From NCBI GenBank assembly GCA_019454045.1, contig SKCR01034797.1, forward strand, positions 1-64,000: DNA of 64,000 nucleotides, in the 5' to 3' direction. The notes below the pieces were generated by a model. It searched no databases. It was not told the origin of the DNA and saw only the letters and a list, made by a program, of their open reading frames with translations. The stretch is from Zanthoxylum bungeanum (Eukaryota > Streptophyta > Magnoliopsida > Sapindales > Rutaceae). Every line of letters starts with the position of its first letter. Position 1 is the stretch's first letter. The position numbers and the translations under genes were made by a program. Shown piece by piece: positions 11,601 to 22,189 of this stretch.

Positions 11601-14600
11601 TTGGACTTCGCAGAAGTAAACTGACCTTTATTCGCTGCATCCTACAACAGCAACAAAAATGACGATCAAGAGGAAGTCTAGAATTACACCATTAAGTGCC
11701 AAATATTATTTAACAGCATCTGTCATGTTGTATAAGTAAAAGAATGATTAAAACATTTTTGATTGTTTGGGGAATTTGTAGATTAATTTGGCAAGGTTTG
11801 GAAATCAAAAGGGGTCAAAAGGCACATGTCGAAAAACTGTACGGTCAACCGCGGTTACGTTATTTTGGAAATCCGAGTTCGGGTCTTCACAATGATTCTG
11901 AAATTTCTCGAACCTTAGTTGTTTCCTATTATATCTCAAACCTTATAGGGGTAATATTGGTGTCCTATAAGGAATCAAACGTTTAATATAAAAGTCTTAC
12001 TTGAATAAGAACTGATTTGAGGGTGATTCTACTCATTTGAATGGAAAACACGTATCTATATATATGACAATTTTTGTGGCTTTAGGGCATCCAATTTGGA
12101 CATCAAGATAACACATAATTTCGTGCCTAGGGTTTCCTCTCTCACAAGAGCAAAAACCTAAGCGGTCTTGATCCAGAAACACAAGCCAAATCCTAAGGTC
12201 CCTTTATTTGACTAGCATCGATTAAAGCACGACCTATCACAATGTGGTTGAACACACAAACCAATGATTCATTGCTTGAGTGGACTATCATTAAAGGTCC
12301 AATACTCTGGGACTTTTTCGTGGTTGAAGAAAGAAGGAGAAGATCAAAGGACTTCATCAGCACAAGAGCTTAAAGTATGAATTCTATAAACCATACTTGT
12401 AGATGATCATGCTAGGATATAAATCATGAATTAACCAGGCGATCTTGGATTGGAAAAGCCATAAATTTTTGTTTTTCCGTTGCGCATGCCTATGATAATT
12501 TCCAACAAGCTGGCAGATGTAAATTTAAAATTCATCTTTCAAACTGCTTTGAAAGGAAAAATCTTTTAAAAGGACCAAGAATTTAAAATTTGAAACTATA
12601 TGATGGAAAGGGAAGCCAAGAGGGAGAAAGAGAAGAAGCAATTTATAACTAAACAAAAAAAAATTGTCCAAAGTCATATTACTTATCCGACCTCAATTAT
12701 GTAAGAGTTGAAAGCAAGTTAACAACAAAAGTCACTGGCAACTTTGTCACTTGTCAAGGCTATACACTGGTTTGCAAAAGATTTATAGTACAAATTAGTG
12801 CATGAACCTCTAAACAAATGAATGCATTTAACCCCCAATAAGTGGTGATGAATAAAGCAATACACCAATAATAAATTTACTACTCCCACAAGGAATAAAG
12901 AGTGATAATGAGGGCAGATTCCTTACCGCAATGCTACTTCTTTGCGGACAGTATAACGAATTTTCTTCTCAAAATTTCGTTCTTTTCGCTTTTCGCGAAA
13001 TCTAATCAGTGAGGCCAATCTCTGTGGGACAGTTAACCGTTGTGGAGTACCAGGTAGACCCTGGTTCAATGATTAGTTAGCAAAATAATGGAAAAAGACA
13101 GTATATTAATCAATCAATAACTCAGGTCAACTACAATACCCGGTTGTTGTTATGATTAGCTATTGGGATAGCAGGCATGGTTGGAGGTACTTCTTGCCCA
13201 CCCAATAATAAAAGTACAGCTTGAACCTACAGAAGAAGCCCAAGCAGAATTAAAGTGAAAACCATTTTCTTTGAACTTTGAGATCTGCCATGAAAGACAT
13301 CCCACAAACTGACAATTTATCTGGAAAGAAGTAAGAACAATCTAAAAGGAACATTAAGGCATATTTTACGTAAATGTTCCATTTTGGGCAAGAGAAGAAA
13401 CATTGCAGCTATATGGTAGTCACCAAATGTAACATAATACGAAACCTAGCTCTCTAACGTTGTTTACTAAAGAAAACAAACACTACAAAGCCCTATCCTA
13501 TATCAAATTAGCTTGGACTGGATAATCAAAAACACCCACAATATCCTTTCAACAAAACTGGTACAGGATCACATATATGATATACCCCACTCAATGATCC
13601 AAATCTCTAGCAACAGATTATATTTTCTGAAAAACACATGCAGGAATATGGATGGAATATAATATAACAAAGCCACTTGGAGATTTCCTACAAAACAAGG
13701 CACGTGATTAAAAAAACCAAGCACAAGTGACAACAGGTGAAAACATAATAATCATTTTTACCATAAGTTCATTGAAATCTAATCTTCTGTTGTTTCTCAT
13801 TAGCCTTGAGGTAGAGCACATGACTATCGTCATATGTTAAAATCTACGTTTGATGACAAACTAGAAATTTCATAAAGAAAGGTCTTGATTGAACCACTAT
13901 GGATAACCCGTTTCTACTTTAGAACCTTGCATTCTATTATGTGGACTCTCCTTTGATTGGTGTAGAGTCTTCAACAAGAGTCATAGGACCCTTAAAATAT
14001 GGAGAATTGCAATTAATGATAATAGTATTTGTTAAGAAATTCTTTTAATACAAGAAGAATTTCAAGATGAAAATACAGGATAGTTCTGAGAAACAGAATT
14101 AAGAAACTGATATACTGGCTAATTAGGGCACTATAAGTTAGCTACTGAAATTATCTGCCCACTAAAATATAAAGTATTTGTTCATTGCAGGTTGATAAAT
14201 GAAAACACATCATATTCACTTCAAACATCACAAGAATATCCCCAGCAACAATGTTCAAGGCATTCGAACAACATTTAAGCAATGAATCTCAGTATAATGC
14301 TCCAACATTATAAAAGACTACCAAACAAAACAGTAACAAAGTAATGGAAATTCAAAATACATGAGTTCCAAGAGAGCAAAAAATAACCTTTTCAGGTGAA
14401 ACGGAATCAAATACATAAACCTGGCCCTGGAAAGACAATGTTAGCTGGTCCCCAGAATCACCTCCACTGGCACGATTATCAGAAAGACTCCCGGGATCAG
14501 GTGGTTCATCCCCTTCCATAGCCTCACTCCCTCCAACACCATTACCATCATCATGTTCGTCATCCATCACATCCCCATTGCTCATATGATGCAGTTCATG

Positions 14601-14684
14601 CTCTTGCACATAATTCACATGATGCATTGAATGCTCCTCGTCACTCATTTTCATTTGAGCATTGCTCCTATGCATTCCATCCAT
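8643..14684 (-). CDS. GATA24: GATA transcription factor, TIFY-CCT-GATA (ZIM/ZML) type; seven coding exons, one-base frame defect
   Basis: Nuclear DNA-binding regulator of the plant class III GATA family; Arabidopsis relatives ZML1 (GATA24) and ZML2 (GATA28) act in light-dependent photoprotective gene control. Exons on the minus strand, in order: 14684-14388 (99 codons from MDGMHRS, acidic His/Asp-rich, ends in [12 protein letters not shown], the TIFY motif), 13226-13140 ([10 protein letters not shown]), 13060-12927 (CCT domain, [20 protein letters not shown]), 11641-11511 (Ser/Asn-rich), 11177-11072 (GATA finger, C-x2-C-x20-C-x2-C, ending [11 protein letters not shown]), 8915-8844 (LRDLSKAAP), 8708-8643 (C-terminus, stop TAA). 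All introns are GT-AG. The exons sum to 893 bp, one short of a multiple of three: the missing base lies just after MQR in the exon at 11511-11641. With that base the product would be about 297 residues, normal for the family. The orthologue number is not resolved. Confidence 0.9.
9492..10499. mobile_element. Non-autonomous DNA transposon (MULE- or hAT-like) in the last large GATA intron
   Basis: A 1.0-kb block bounded by a perfect 10-bp direct repeat TTGGGGATCA (9482-9491 and 10500-10509), consistent with a target-site duplication of 8-10 bp. The ends form a degenerate terminal inverted repeat (AGGTTCGAAAACTCGG against the reverse complement of the right end, CATAGTTTAAAAATTTG). GC-rich subterminal words rich in GAGGCGGC/GCCTC occur at both ends, while the interior is A-rich with a TA microsatellite at about 10313-10331. 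No transposase. Superfamily is uncertain; a 9-10 bp duplication favours Mutator-like. Confidence 0.65.
10713..11007. mobile_element. hAT-type MITE, about 295 bp, in a GATA intron
   Basis: Flanked by a perfect 8-bp direct repeat GTTGCAAA (10705-10712 and 11008-11015), the target duplication size of hAT elements. The right end reads (reverse complement) CTAGGGGTGGCAGAAAAGCCCG and the left end has TGGCAACGGCAAAGCCCGG, so the termini are diverged inverted repeats of the common plant TAGGGGTGGCA type. The body alternates GGCCCGGGC-rich blocks and AT-rich stretches. It ends only 64 bp from the splice donor of the zinc-finger exon. Confidence 0.85.
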
Positions 14685-15364
14685 ACTCTCTTCTACGCTT
14701 CGAACATCAAATAACAAAATTTCAAAGCCCATCCCTCTTTGAGTACATGAATAAATAGACATGCGCTCCAGAACATGTAAATATTACTATCATTTAATTA
14801 ATTCAGTTCTTAGCAACAAGTTAATTTTGCATTCAAGATGATGCATAAGCTATCATTTCATGAATCAAGTAATAAATCCATTTTTGTAGCCGAGAAAATA
14901 GCAAAATCATAAAATAAAATTCAGAAATCATAACTTTTTACTTTTATTTTATATTTTTAAAATAAAAATTTAAAAATATTAGCCACATCCAAACTCACAG
15001 CTAAATGGCTCTGTTTGGTTACTGAGAAGATGAAAGGAAATTATCAACTCACAGAAGTTTTGCTCTTTTGAACCTAAAACGAGCTTTTGCAGAATCGACA
15101 AACTTATTATTCAAAACTATAAAAATAAAATAAAAATGGCGTCCTTTCTAAGTTCCTAAACTTTCTCGGCAATCAAACAGAATAATTTGAGCCAAAAAAT
15201 TATGGCACCGACTGTTAAACTAAATAGAAATTATTCTAAGGATTAAAATTTTCTCAACATTACATAGAATAAACAAGAAATTGAACCCAAAAAAAAAAAA
15301 AATCATTAATGAGATTTAATTTAACTATTTAAGTACCATTCGAGTGTACGATCAATCGAAATAC

Positions 15365-15560
15365 CGGAATTGGAATATCCTAAACTGGAACTACCGAATT
15401 CCGATGTGAATTGAATTGCCAGAGAAGAGAAAGCGAGATCAGAAAGAGGAATTTGTGGCCGTCGGATGGGGATCCGTGAGCTGGGAAATCAACGGCTGAG
15501 ATTAAGCGCTGGTGAAGGAAGGAGGAGTTGGATGATTGATTGGATTGTATGGTGGTGGTC
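15365..15560 (-). promoter_or_regulatory. Probable 5' UTR exon and promoter-proximal region of the GATA gene
   Basis: On the minus strand this is a C/T-rich, leader-like stretch (CCTCCTTCCTTCACC, later TCTCGCTTTCTCTTC) unlike the surrounding AT-rich sequence, ending near GT dinucleotides suitable as donors (about 15395 or 15365). The ATG at 14684 follows an AG-rich acceptor area, so a non-coding first exon separated by a roughly 0.65-kb intron is likely, as is common for this gene family. Exact ends are inferred. Confidence 0.5.
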
Positions 15561-15639
15561 CTCGTGGAGATATCGGATAGCTGTAATTTTAAGATGCAAT
15601 TATTAATTATCAGATTGAAATAAAAATCAATTTATTAAA

Positions 15640-15860
15640 AATAATGTGGTCTCTCACTTTAATAGTTATAAGTTTAGTTTATCCCATATTATTTAGGGAT
15701 AACAATCTTAATATAATTTCTCTCTATAAATATAGAGCATCTCTTGTAATTTATAATTTAGAATTAATAAGAAAAGTCTTCAGCTTTATCAGGTATATTT
15801 TCTTCTTCTATTTCTCTCTTGTTTTATAACACGTTATCAGCACAATTCGTTATAATCAAA
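15640..15860 (+). mobile_element. LTR 3' end and primer-binding-site-like junction (Copia-type)
   Basis: Contains TATAAATATAGAGCATCTC (about 15724-15742), then a pyrimidine-rich stretch ending in TTTTATAACACG followed by TTATCAGCAC. This string at LTR/leader junctions is common in plant Copia elements, where it serves as the tRNA primer site. No partner LTR is recognisable, so this is a fragment directly upstream of the GATA gene (whose 5' end faces it). Confidence 0.45.
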
Positions 15861-16109
15861 GACGATTAATCATATGCGAAGGCCAGAAGCCAATTTGCTA
15901 TAATCAGAAGCCATGAATATGACTTATGATTTATATGCAGCTTCTGTTTATAATTAAAGAAAAAGAAAATTCAGTATGGTTTTGTAATCAAATCGAAAGT
16001 CAAATTATTGATTTAAATGCGATTTTTGATTCGCATGCTTAATTCTTATGTTGCATGAATCGAAATTCTTATTATTTTTTTAATATTGCAACTTGAAGTT
16101 TTGCAGTAT

Positions 16110-17950
16110 AAATAAATCAAAATCAAAAGTTCTGAATTTCAAAATTAAAATTAGAACTTGTAGTTCTAATTCAGAATCTGAAGTTCTGAATACAATATTA
16201 AAATTAGAACCCGTAATTCTAATTCAGAATCTGAAGTTCCGAATCTCAATATTAAAAATTAGAACTCGTAGTTCTAATTCAGAACCTGAAGTTCTGAATT
16301 TCAATCGTAAAATACATGTAGTTCTAATTCATTATGTTATGATTTATGTATTTTTTATTGTTGTTTTTATGAGTATGCTATGTGGTTGTCATTAATTTTT
16401 GTGGGTGAATTGTTGTGCCCTTCTATCTTCATTAAGCATACAATAAACAATTAGTTTTCTATTGTGAATCAATTTCATGATTATCATTAATTAATTTACC
16501 TCATTAATTAATTTTTTATATTAAAACCTGAAGTTCTAATCTCATTGATTATTTTTTTTATTAGAACTTGAAGTTCTAAATTACAAAACAATTATAAAAC
16601 TTGAAGTTCTAAATTTATGTTAATTTCTAACCCCATCAGTTAAAATTTTGGATTAAAACTTGAAGTTTTAAATCTTCCATAAAAACTGAAGTTCTGAATT
16701 TACAATACCATATTTATGAATTTGAAGTTCTAAATATTAACATTATCAATCAAAAATTGAAGTTCTGAAATATAAATTTTCTTTTAAGACATGATGTTCT
16801 AAATAAAAAAAATGTAAGATCGGAACTTGAAGTTCTATATCCAATAAATATTTTTAAAGATAACATGAAGTTTCAAATATATGTATGCAAACTACGAATT
16901 TGTGTGATTTTTTCTATTTATTTTATCTTAATTCTTTTGAATTATACTATATATATTATTATTGTAATAAGTTTGCAATAATAAAAAACTAATCAGACCC
17001 GAAGTTTAAATTAACTTCTAATAACGGAACCTGTAGTTCTGAACTATAATCTATAAATAAAACGTGATGTTCTCATATAACAGAAAAATCAGTTTCTTAA
17101 TATTCACAATAGTGAATGTTAATTCCAACTACGTATAGATATAATAGAGAAACTCTGTTGCAGTAAAGGAATAAGGTTCCGATAAGTGAAATCATAACAC
17201 ACTTGTAAATACAATTTATAATTTTATATTACTCTATTTATATTCATTTATTTACTTTAAAATTATTTATTTTCATTTACTTCCTCCTTACACTCTTGAA
17301 TTATTATTTTAAGTTTATTAAGATTTGAATCATCACCGGATGTGATATGTTTATGATAAAAGGTTAGATCTTTCAAATATCTAGAAGATATTTAGTACTT
17401 TCAAATATGATACAAAAATACAATGATTATGTACTTGATGTACACAAAATTTATATTTTATTTGTAGATATTATTGATCAACCTTTATGAAGATTTTTAG
17501 AATTCATATAGACTTACAAAATAAATTATCCGCTCTCGAAGAAAGGGGATGATATATGCTTAGTTGATAGTATTGTTATACATTTTTCGAGATAATAAAT
17601 AGTTCTCGAACTTAATATTAATTGAAGGCTCTGGAATAGCAATATTTTAGTTGTAAGTGGAACTAAACTATATCTCGAAAATGTTTTATATTCAGCCACA
17701 TTCATTAGAAATATGCTGAATTTCAAAGATATCCATCGAAATTATTATCATATCAAGACACAAGTATATATTTACTATTGGCAATTACAAATAAATTAGA
17801 ACCTGAAGTTCTTAGTTGTAATTTTTAGAACCAAAAGTTTTAATCTATCATTTGCAAATATGAACCTAAAGTTCAGAAAATTAACCATATAAATTAGAAT
17901 TTGAAGTTCTACGATAATTTTTAAATCTAAACCTGAAGTGAAGGTAAATA
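16110..17950 (+). repeat. Region saturated with a GAAGTTCT / AGAACTTC word
   Basis: At 16110-16340 a unit of about 65 bp, containing AATTCAGAATCTGAAGTTC, is repeated about three times. Beyond it the core GAAGTTCTAA recurs irregularly to about 17950 (for example near 16570, 16600, 16690, 16725, 16760, 16830, 17800, 17905), often paired with its complement to give palindromes such as AGAACTTGTAGTTCT. The 100-codon open frame at 16093-16395 is a by-product of the repeats. Confidence 0.7.
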
Positions 17951-19380
17951 CATATTATAATGAATGTGTAAATGTAAAAGAATTGCATGATTAATGTTCT
18001 GACTGTTGGGGCAGTTGTGGAACCCCTAGGGTCGGATCGGTGTCCCGCGCTGCGGAAGTGGGTCTAACCCGTGGATATCTAGTATGGGTGTATTTTAAAA
18101 ATTAATAAAATATAATATTTTATTTTTCAGGTGTTTTAGGGAAAACTAGAAATAAATCTGGATCCGAAAAAATCATCGAGATAAAAATCGGACAAAATAT
18201 AATTTTTTGGACCTATGCATATGCGTTGCGCAGCATGCCACGCATGCTGTTGTATAGCATGCAGTGGCGTTGCAGCGCCTAGCTCTTAGCCAATTTGGCG
18301 AGAGCAACACATGCCAATTTTTTTTTAAAAAAATTTGTTTTCTAAAAACAAAAAACACTAATTAAAATTCACCCAAAATAATTTTAATTTCAAAATCAAC
18401 CACACCACCTATTATAAAATAAACATATATAAATTCTAAATATATATATATATATGCATTTCTTTGTATCAAATTACAACCCAAAATAAAATCAAATTAC
18501 CACCCATGTCGACTTCGCACAAGCCAACACTAGCTCCTCCCATATAATAGAAATACATTATGGGAGTCGAAAATCTCGGTAGATACTCTACCTTCGACCT
18601 GAAGAAACTAAAAAGTCAAAAAGAACATCTATGATATGAAAGGATTTGCTCCTAAGGCAAGGAACAATATGCTATTGCTGAAACATAGAAGAATTGAAAT
18701 CTTAGAATGTCAAAGCTAAGTTCAGAGAGCTGGTCGCGGAGCAAGAAAAAAGCCATGCCTCAACTGCATGGTTGTCTGCCATTTCCCTAGTTTGTGGAAG
18801 CTGGCGGCAACGCTTGCTTAACCGGATACACGGAATTGGGATCTCTCTCGCATGCAACATTTATATCAGGAAAGCCTCGCTTATTCAAATGTGTGATCCC
18901 TGTACCAGACATCTAAGAGGTTCAAGCAAGCCTGAGCCTTCATCTTCTCTTATGCGAGAAGTAAACTCGAGTTCTTATGTGCGCAAGTACTTGTGTTTAT
19001 GTTCTATGAGTCGGGATTTTTTACTTGTTGTATAGCCTACTCCCACTCGTTAACTTGATTTATAAGGCTTTCTTCCCCTTTCTTGTCCTCTTGTTCCTTT
19101 ACTGGTATTATTATTATGAGGGCGCTGCTTCCATTGTAGGCTAAGTCTACCTCTACTTTACAAATATGATATTTTCTGGCATTTCTAATAATATCAAGCG
19201 TTATTCCTATTTTTGCATTTCTAATTTTCGTAGTTTTAGCACCGATTAACTGAAGAATCTAATGTTGAAGGATCTACTACTTCACGTAATTATTTCACTC
19301 ATTGCGTGATGGAGCGAAATCTGTTTCCCGTCCCGGTCGAGTGCTATCCACTAATTGAATGATTGAAAAGTCTAATGTCA
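17951..19380 (+). other. Unassigned spacer; possible decayed element
   Basis: No gene I can support. A GC-richer patch at 18220-18310 carries repeated GCATGC/GCAGC words. The segment 18500-19030 has mixed codon-like texture and an 87-codon frame at 18772-19035 without a recognisable domain; it could be the leader and gag start of a lost element but nothing proves it. Confidence 0.3.
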
Positions 19381-20993
19381 TGACCTCGACCTGTATGGTT
19401 CATATAGTTTATTTGTGCTCATCATAATTTATGGGTGGGTAGATTATGTACACGAAATTGGATTTTATGACGGATATGCCTGAACTTAGAGAGTCACACT
19501 AATGAAATATACTCGTAGAGCACTAGGGCACCTTTTATGAATAATATTGATTATTTATAAATCGTTTAACGGTTAAACGAAAAATACATGCAAATTGACC
19601 TAATGGTCATTTCTTAATTAATGTGTATTTGTATTTAATTAATGATTTTATTAAATACACATTAATTAAATGTCAAATTGTGATATTTGACATATATCAT
19701 TAATATATATGTATTTGAATATTTAAAGTAAATATAATACATATATTTAAAATATTTATATTTAAATAATTATTTAATTATTTTATTGTTAAATAATTAA
19801 AGTAATTAAAATATAAATATCTTAAGTTATGATTACATTAGGAAATGGCTTTATTTGATTGGTTTGACTTGTTGTAATTCATTAAATGTTGTAATGATCA
19901 AATACAACAAGTAAACTAGCTTTAATTAATTGAAACAAAAATAAAATATCTTGATATTTTATTTTTGTTTCAATTAATTAAAGCTAGTTTACTTGTTGTA
20001 TTTTCTTTCAAAATTCGGCCAATGGCAAGTGGGAAGTATATATTATTTTTGTTTAATTTTATTTCATTAGGTTAAGCATCCAAAATATTACAAAGGATAG
20101 TTGAGAGAAAAAGTTTAAGTGTTGAGAACAAAAATGAAGAAATCTTCCATTTATGTAAGTTTTTCTAAATTTTCTTAAACTAGAAAGTTATTTCTATTGT
20201 TCTAAGCTACAACATGTGTTGCTTGGAAGTTTTGTCTACTCTCTTGATTTTGTAATCAGTGTGTTGGAAGTTTGATGAAAGATGTTTCTATGTTTGTTAA
20301 ACAAAGTAAGCTTATAATTGGTTATTAAGCTCTCTTTTGGTTATTTGATAATCATGTTGACATTTTAGAGTTGTTAGGCCACTCATTGATGACCTAGAAT
20401 TTTTCTTGTGGTATTTCAAAGTGGTGATACTTGTTTGGTAGTGTGAAGATTGAATTAAAGTGTTGAATTTATTTAATTTGGTGTAATTTGTTCAATTAAA
20501 GAATTTGTAAAATTAGGGTTCTTAACCCTTTCTAAATTTGGGGCTTTTCATATATGTGTTCAGTAATTATGTATATATGATGTATATTAAATTTGGTGTT
20601 GATTAGATTTCATCTTGACTTGTTTTGAACAAGATTAGACCACAATATAAATCCTGGAAAATTAAGGGACCTCTCGGCAATTGTGAAAAAATTATGATTT
20701 TGTATTGCAATTTGTATTTTGATGTATTAGACATGTATAAATCATTTTGGGATTGATTTGGAATCACTTAAAATTGTATTTGAAAATTTGAGGACCAAAA
20801 TGAACAAAATACAAACTATGAGGGGTCATTCGGTAATTATGAAGAAATCTGATTTTTGGGTAAGAAATTCAGTTTTTGAGTATTAATTAATTAGAATAAA
20901 TATGTTTATTTTAATTACCCGAGAAATTATTGAAATCGGAAAATTTTGATTTTCTGCGTTTACCCGTTTTTGCCCCTAAACCCCCCTCAACAA
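19381..20993 (+). mobile_element. Truncated Copia family A LTR, copy 1
   Basis: Begins at TGACCTCGACCTGTATGG and ends with CCCCTCAACA. The same stretch recurs inside the two complete family A LTRs (53673-55411 and 56821-58359) and from 31396 to 32659. About 840-880 bp of the LTR 5' part (TGTTRGGGTTGGTGCTC start) is missing here, and the flanks show no target duplication. It contains GTAAGT at 20155-20160 and the large palindrome at 19902-20001. Confidence 0.75.
19902..20001. repeat. Perfect palindrome, two 49-bp arms and a 2-nt loop
   Basis: Arm 1 (19902-19950) starts ATACAACAAGTAAACTAG; arm 2 (19953-20001) is its exact reverse complement, ending CTAGTTTACTTGTTGTAT; only TT separates them. 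No mismatch was found by reading both arms. The other LTR copies have a weaker inverted repeat with different sequence at the equivalent place (about 31622-31675 and 57280-57335). Confidence 0.95.
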
Positions 20994-21532
20994 ATACATG
21001 ATTGGCTTCAATGGAAAAAACAATTGAAGCATAATTTATTTATTTAGCCAAACGTCAAGTATTTGGGCATGTAGTCCAGACACCTGAAGATGTCAAATCT
21101 ATTGGATATAAATGTGTATTCATAAAGAAAAGTAATAAACATAACGAGATAATTACATATAAAGCGCGCGTGAGGTTTCCTGTAGAGACCTAATATTGAC
21201 TATAAATGTATTCTCATGTGATGAATATTATTACGTTTCAACTTTTAATAAGTGATGAACACTAAACAAATACACATTTATTAAAAGAAAAATCAATCAT
21301 TTTACACTTGTAGTTTCATTAATCCCCTTAATTTAGCATAATAATTAAATTTATGTTTTATATATTTTTATTGTGATTTTTATCTTTTATGTAGGTGAAA
21401 TAATATTTTGAATGCATATCTAAAAAATGGACTTGACATTTGGATTTTGGAGGCCGGAAATTTAATAGGGCGTTCTAACAGTGTACAACTTCAGAAATTC
21501 CAACCCTGTGCAATGTTCCTATTTTGGCCATA
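20994..21532. other. AT-rich spacer left of the LARD
   Basis: No gene. The segment 21250-21395 recurs, diverged, at 63160-63305, including the phrase AATCCCCTTAATTTAGCA and the run TTATGTTTTATATATTTTTA. The last about 60 bp read like the interior of another LTR and continue past the LARD at 28463. Confidence 0.4.
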
Positions 21533-21537
21533 ACTGT

Positions 21538-22165
21538 TGTACGGGCCAAATTTGGACCCAAGGGTAAAATCGTCTTTCACCTTAAACCCAACAATATACA
21601 AGGCCCGAAAGTAAAGACCAGGCCCAAAGAATTCTGTATTATTGGATTACAATTGAGCCATAAGCTTAAGGACAAAACCTCTTAATTATATCAACCACTT
21701 TTCCCCACTTTGCCTAACACAAGGCATATTCTCACATGCTCAAACTTTATCAAATGTCTGGGCACGTTGTGGGACTTATGCCAGCTGCCAAAGACGATAT
21801 TTTTCATCTATAAATAGCAACGCAATTCAAGAAACAAGGAGAGGAGGAGGCAGAGGGAGCGGGGCTTCTTTCTTACAAGTCTATGCTCTCTGACACTAAC
21901 TCTCTCAGAGTACTCCATCCCCTTATACACTTATCTCCGCCCTCACGGCCACCCAAAGAGTTGAAGGTAACATCAAACATTGCTTTCACATTTACATATT
22001 TACTACTCATTTCATACGACTGACTTGAGCGTCGGAGTGCCCCCGGCACCCACCACACCGGTGGGTAGTCTACTCCCGCTCAATCTACCTTTGTTTTACA
22101 GGATCGCTAATGCCCCCAATCTACAAATTCTGATTGTGGACCTCGGCCGAATTCCAGCGTCCAAA
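21538..22165 (+). repeat. LARD 5' LTR (628 bp)
   Basis: Starts TGTACGGGCCAAATTTGG; its end aligns with the TCCACA end of the 3' LTR (here TCCAAA, one change). A TATA-like CTATAAATAGCAACG lies near 21809. Downstream U5 is C-rich and ends at the primer-binding site. Confidence 0.9.
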
Positions 22166-22168
22166 ATT

Positions 22169-22186
22169 TGGCGCCCACCGTGGGGC
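22169..22186 (+). promoter_or_regulatory. LARD tRNA primer-binding site
   Basis: TGGCGCCCACCGTGGGG lies 3 bp after the 5' LTR. This sequence follows LTRs of Tat-type and related large plant elements, and the Gypsy at 58360-62110 has a close variant (TGGCACCCATCGTGGGG) in the same place. Confidence 0.8.
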
Positions 22187-22189
22187 CTT

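Noticed and set aside
16093..16395. 100-codon repetitive protein
   Set aside because: It is a translation of the GAAGTTCT repeat; no start context, and periodicity is in DNA, not in codons.
16110..17950. Heat-shock element array (GAA/TTC words)
   Set aside because: HSEs need a 2-nt gap between GAA and TTC; here the usual form is GAA-G-TTC with a 1-nt gap, so the match is superficial.
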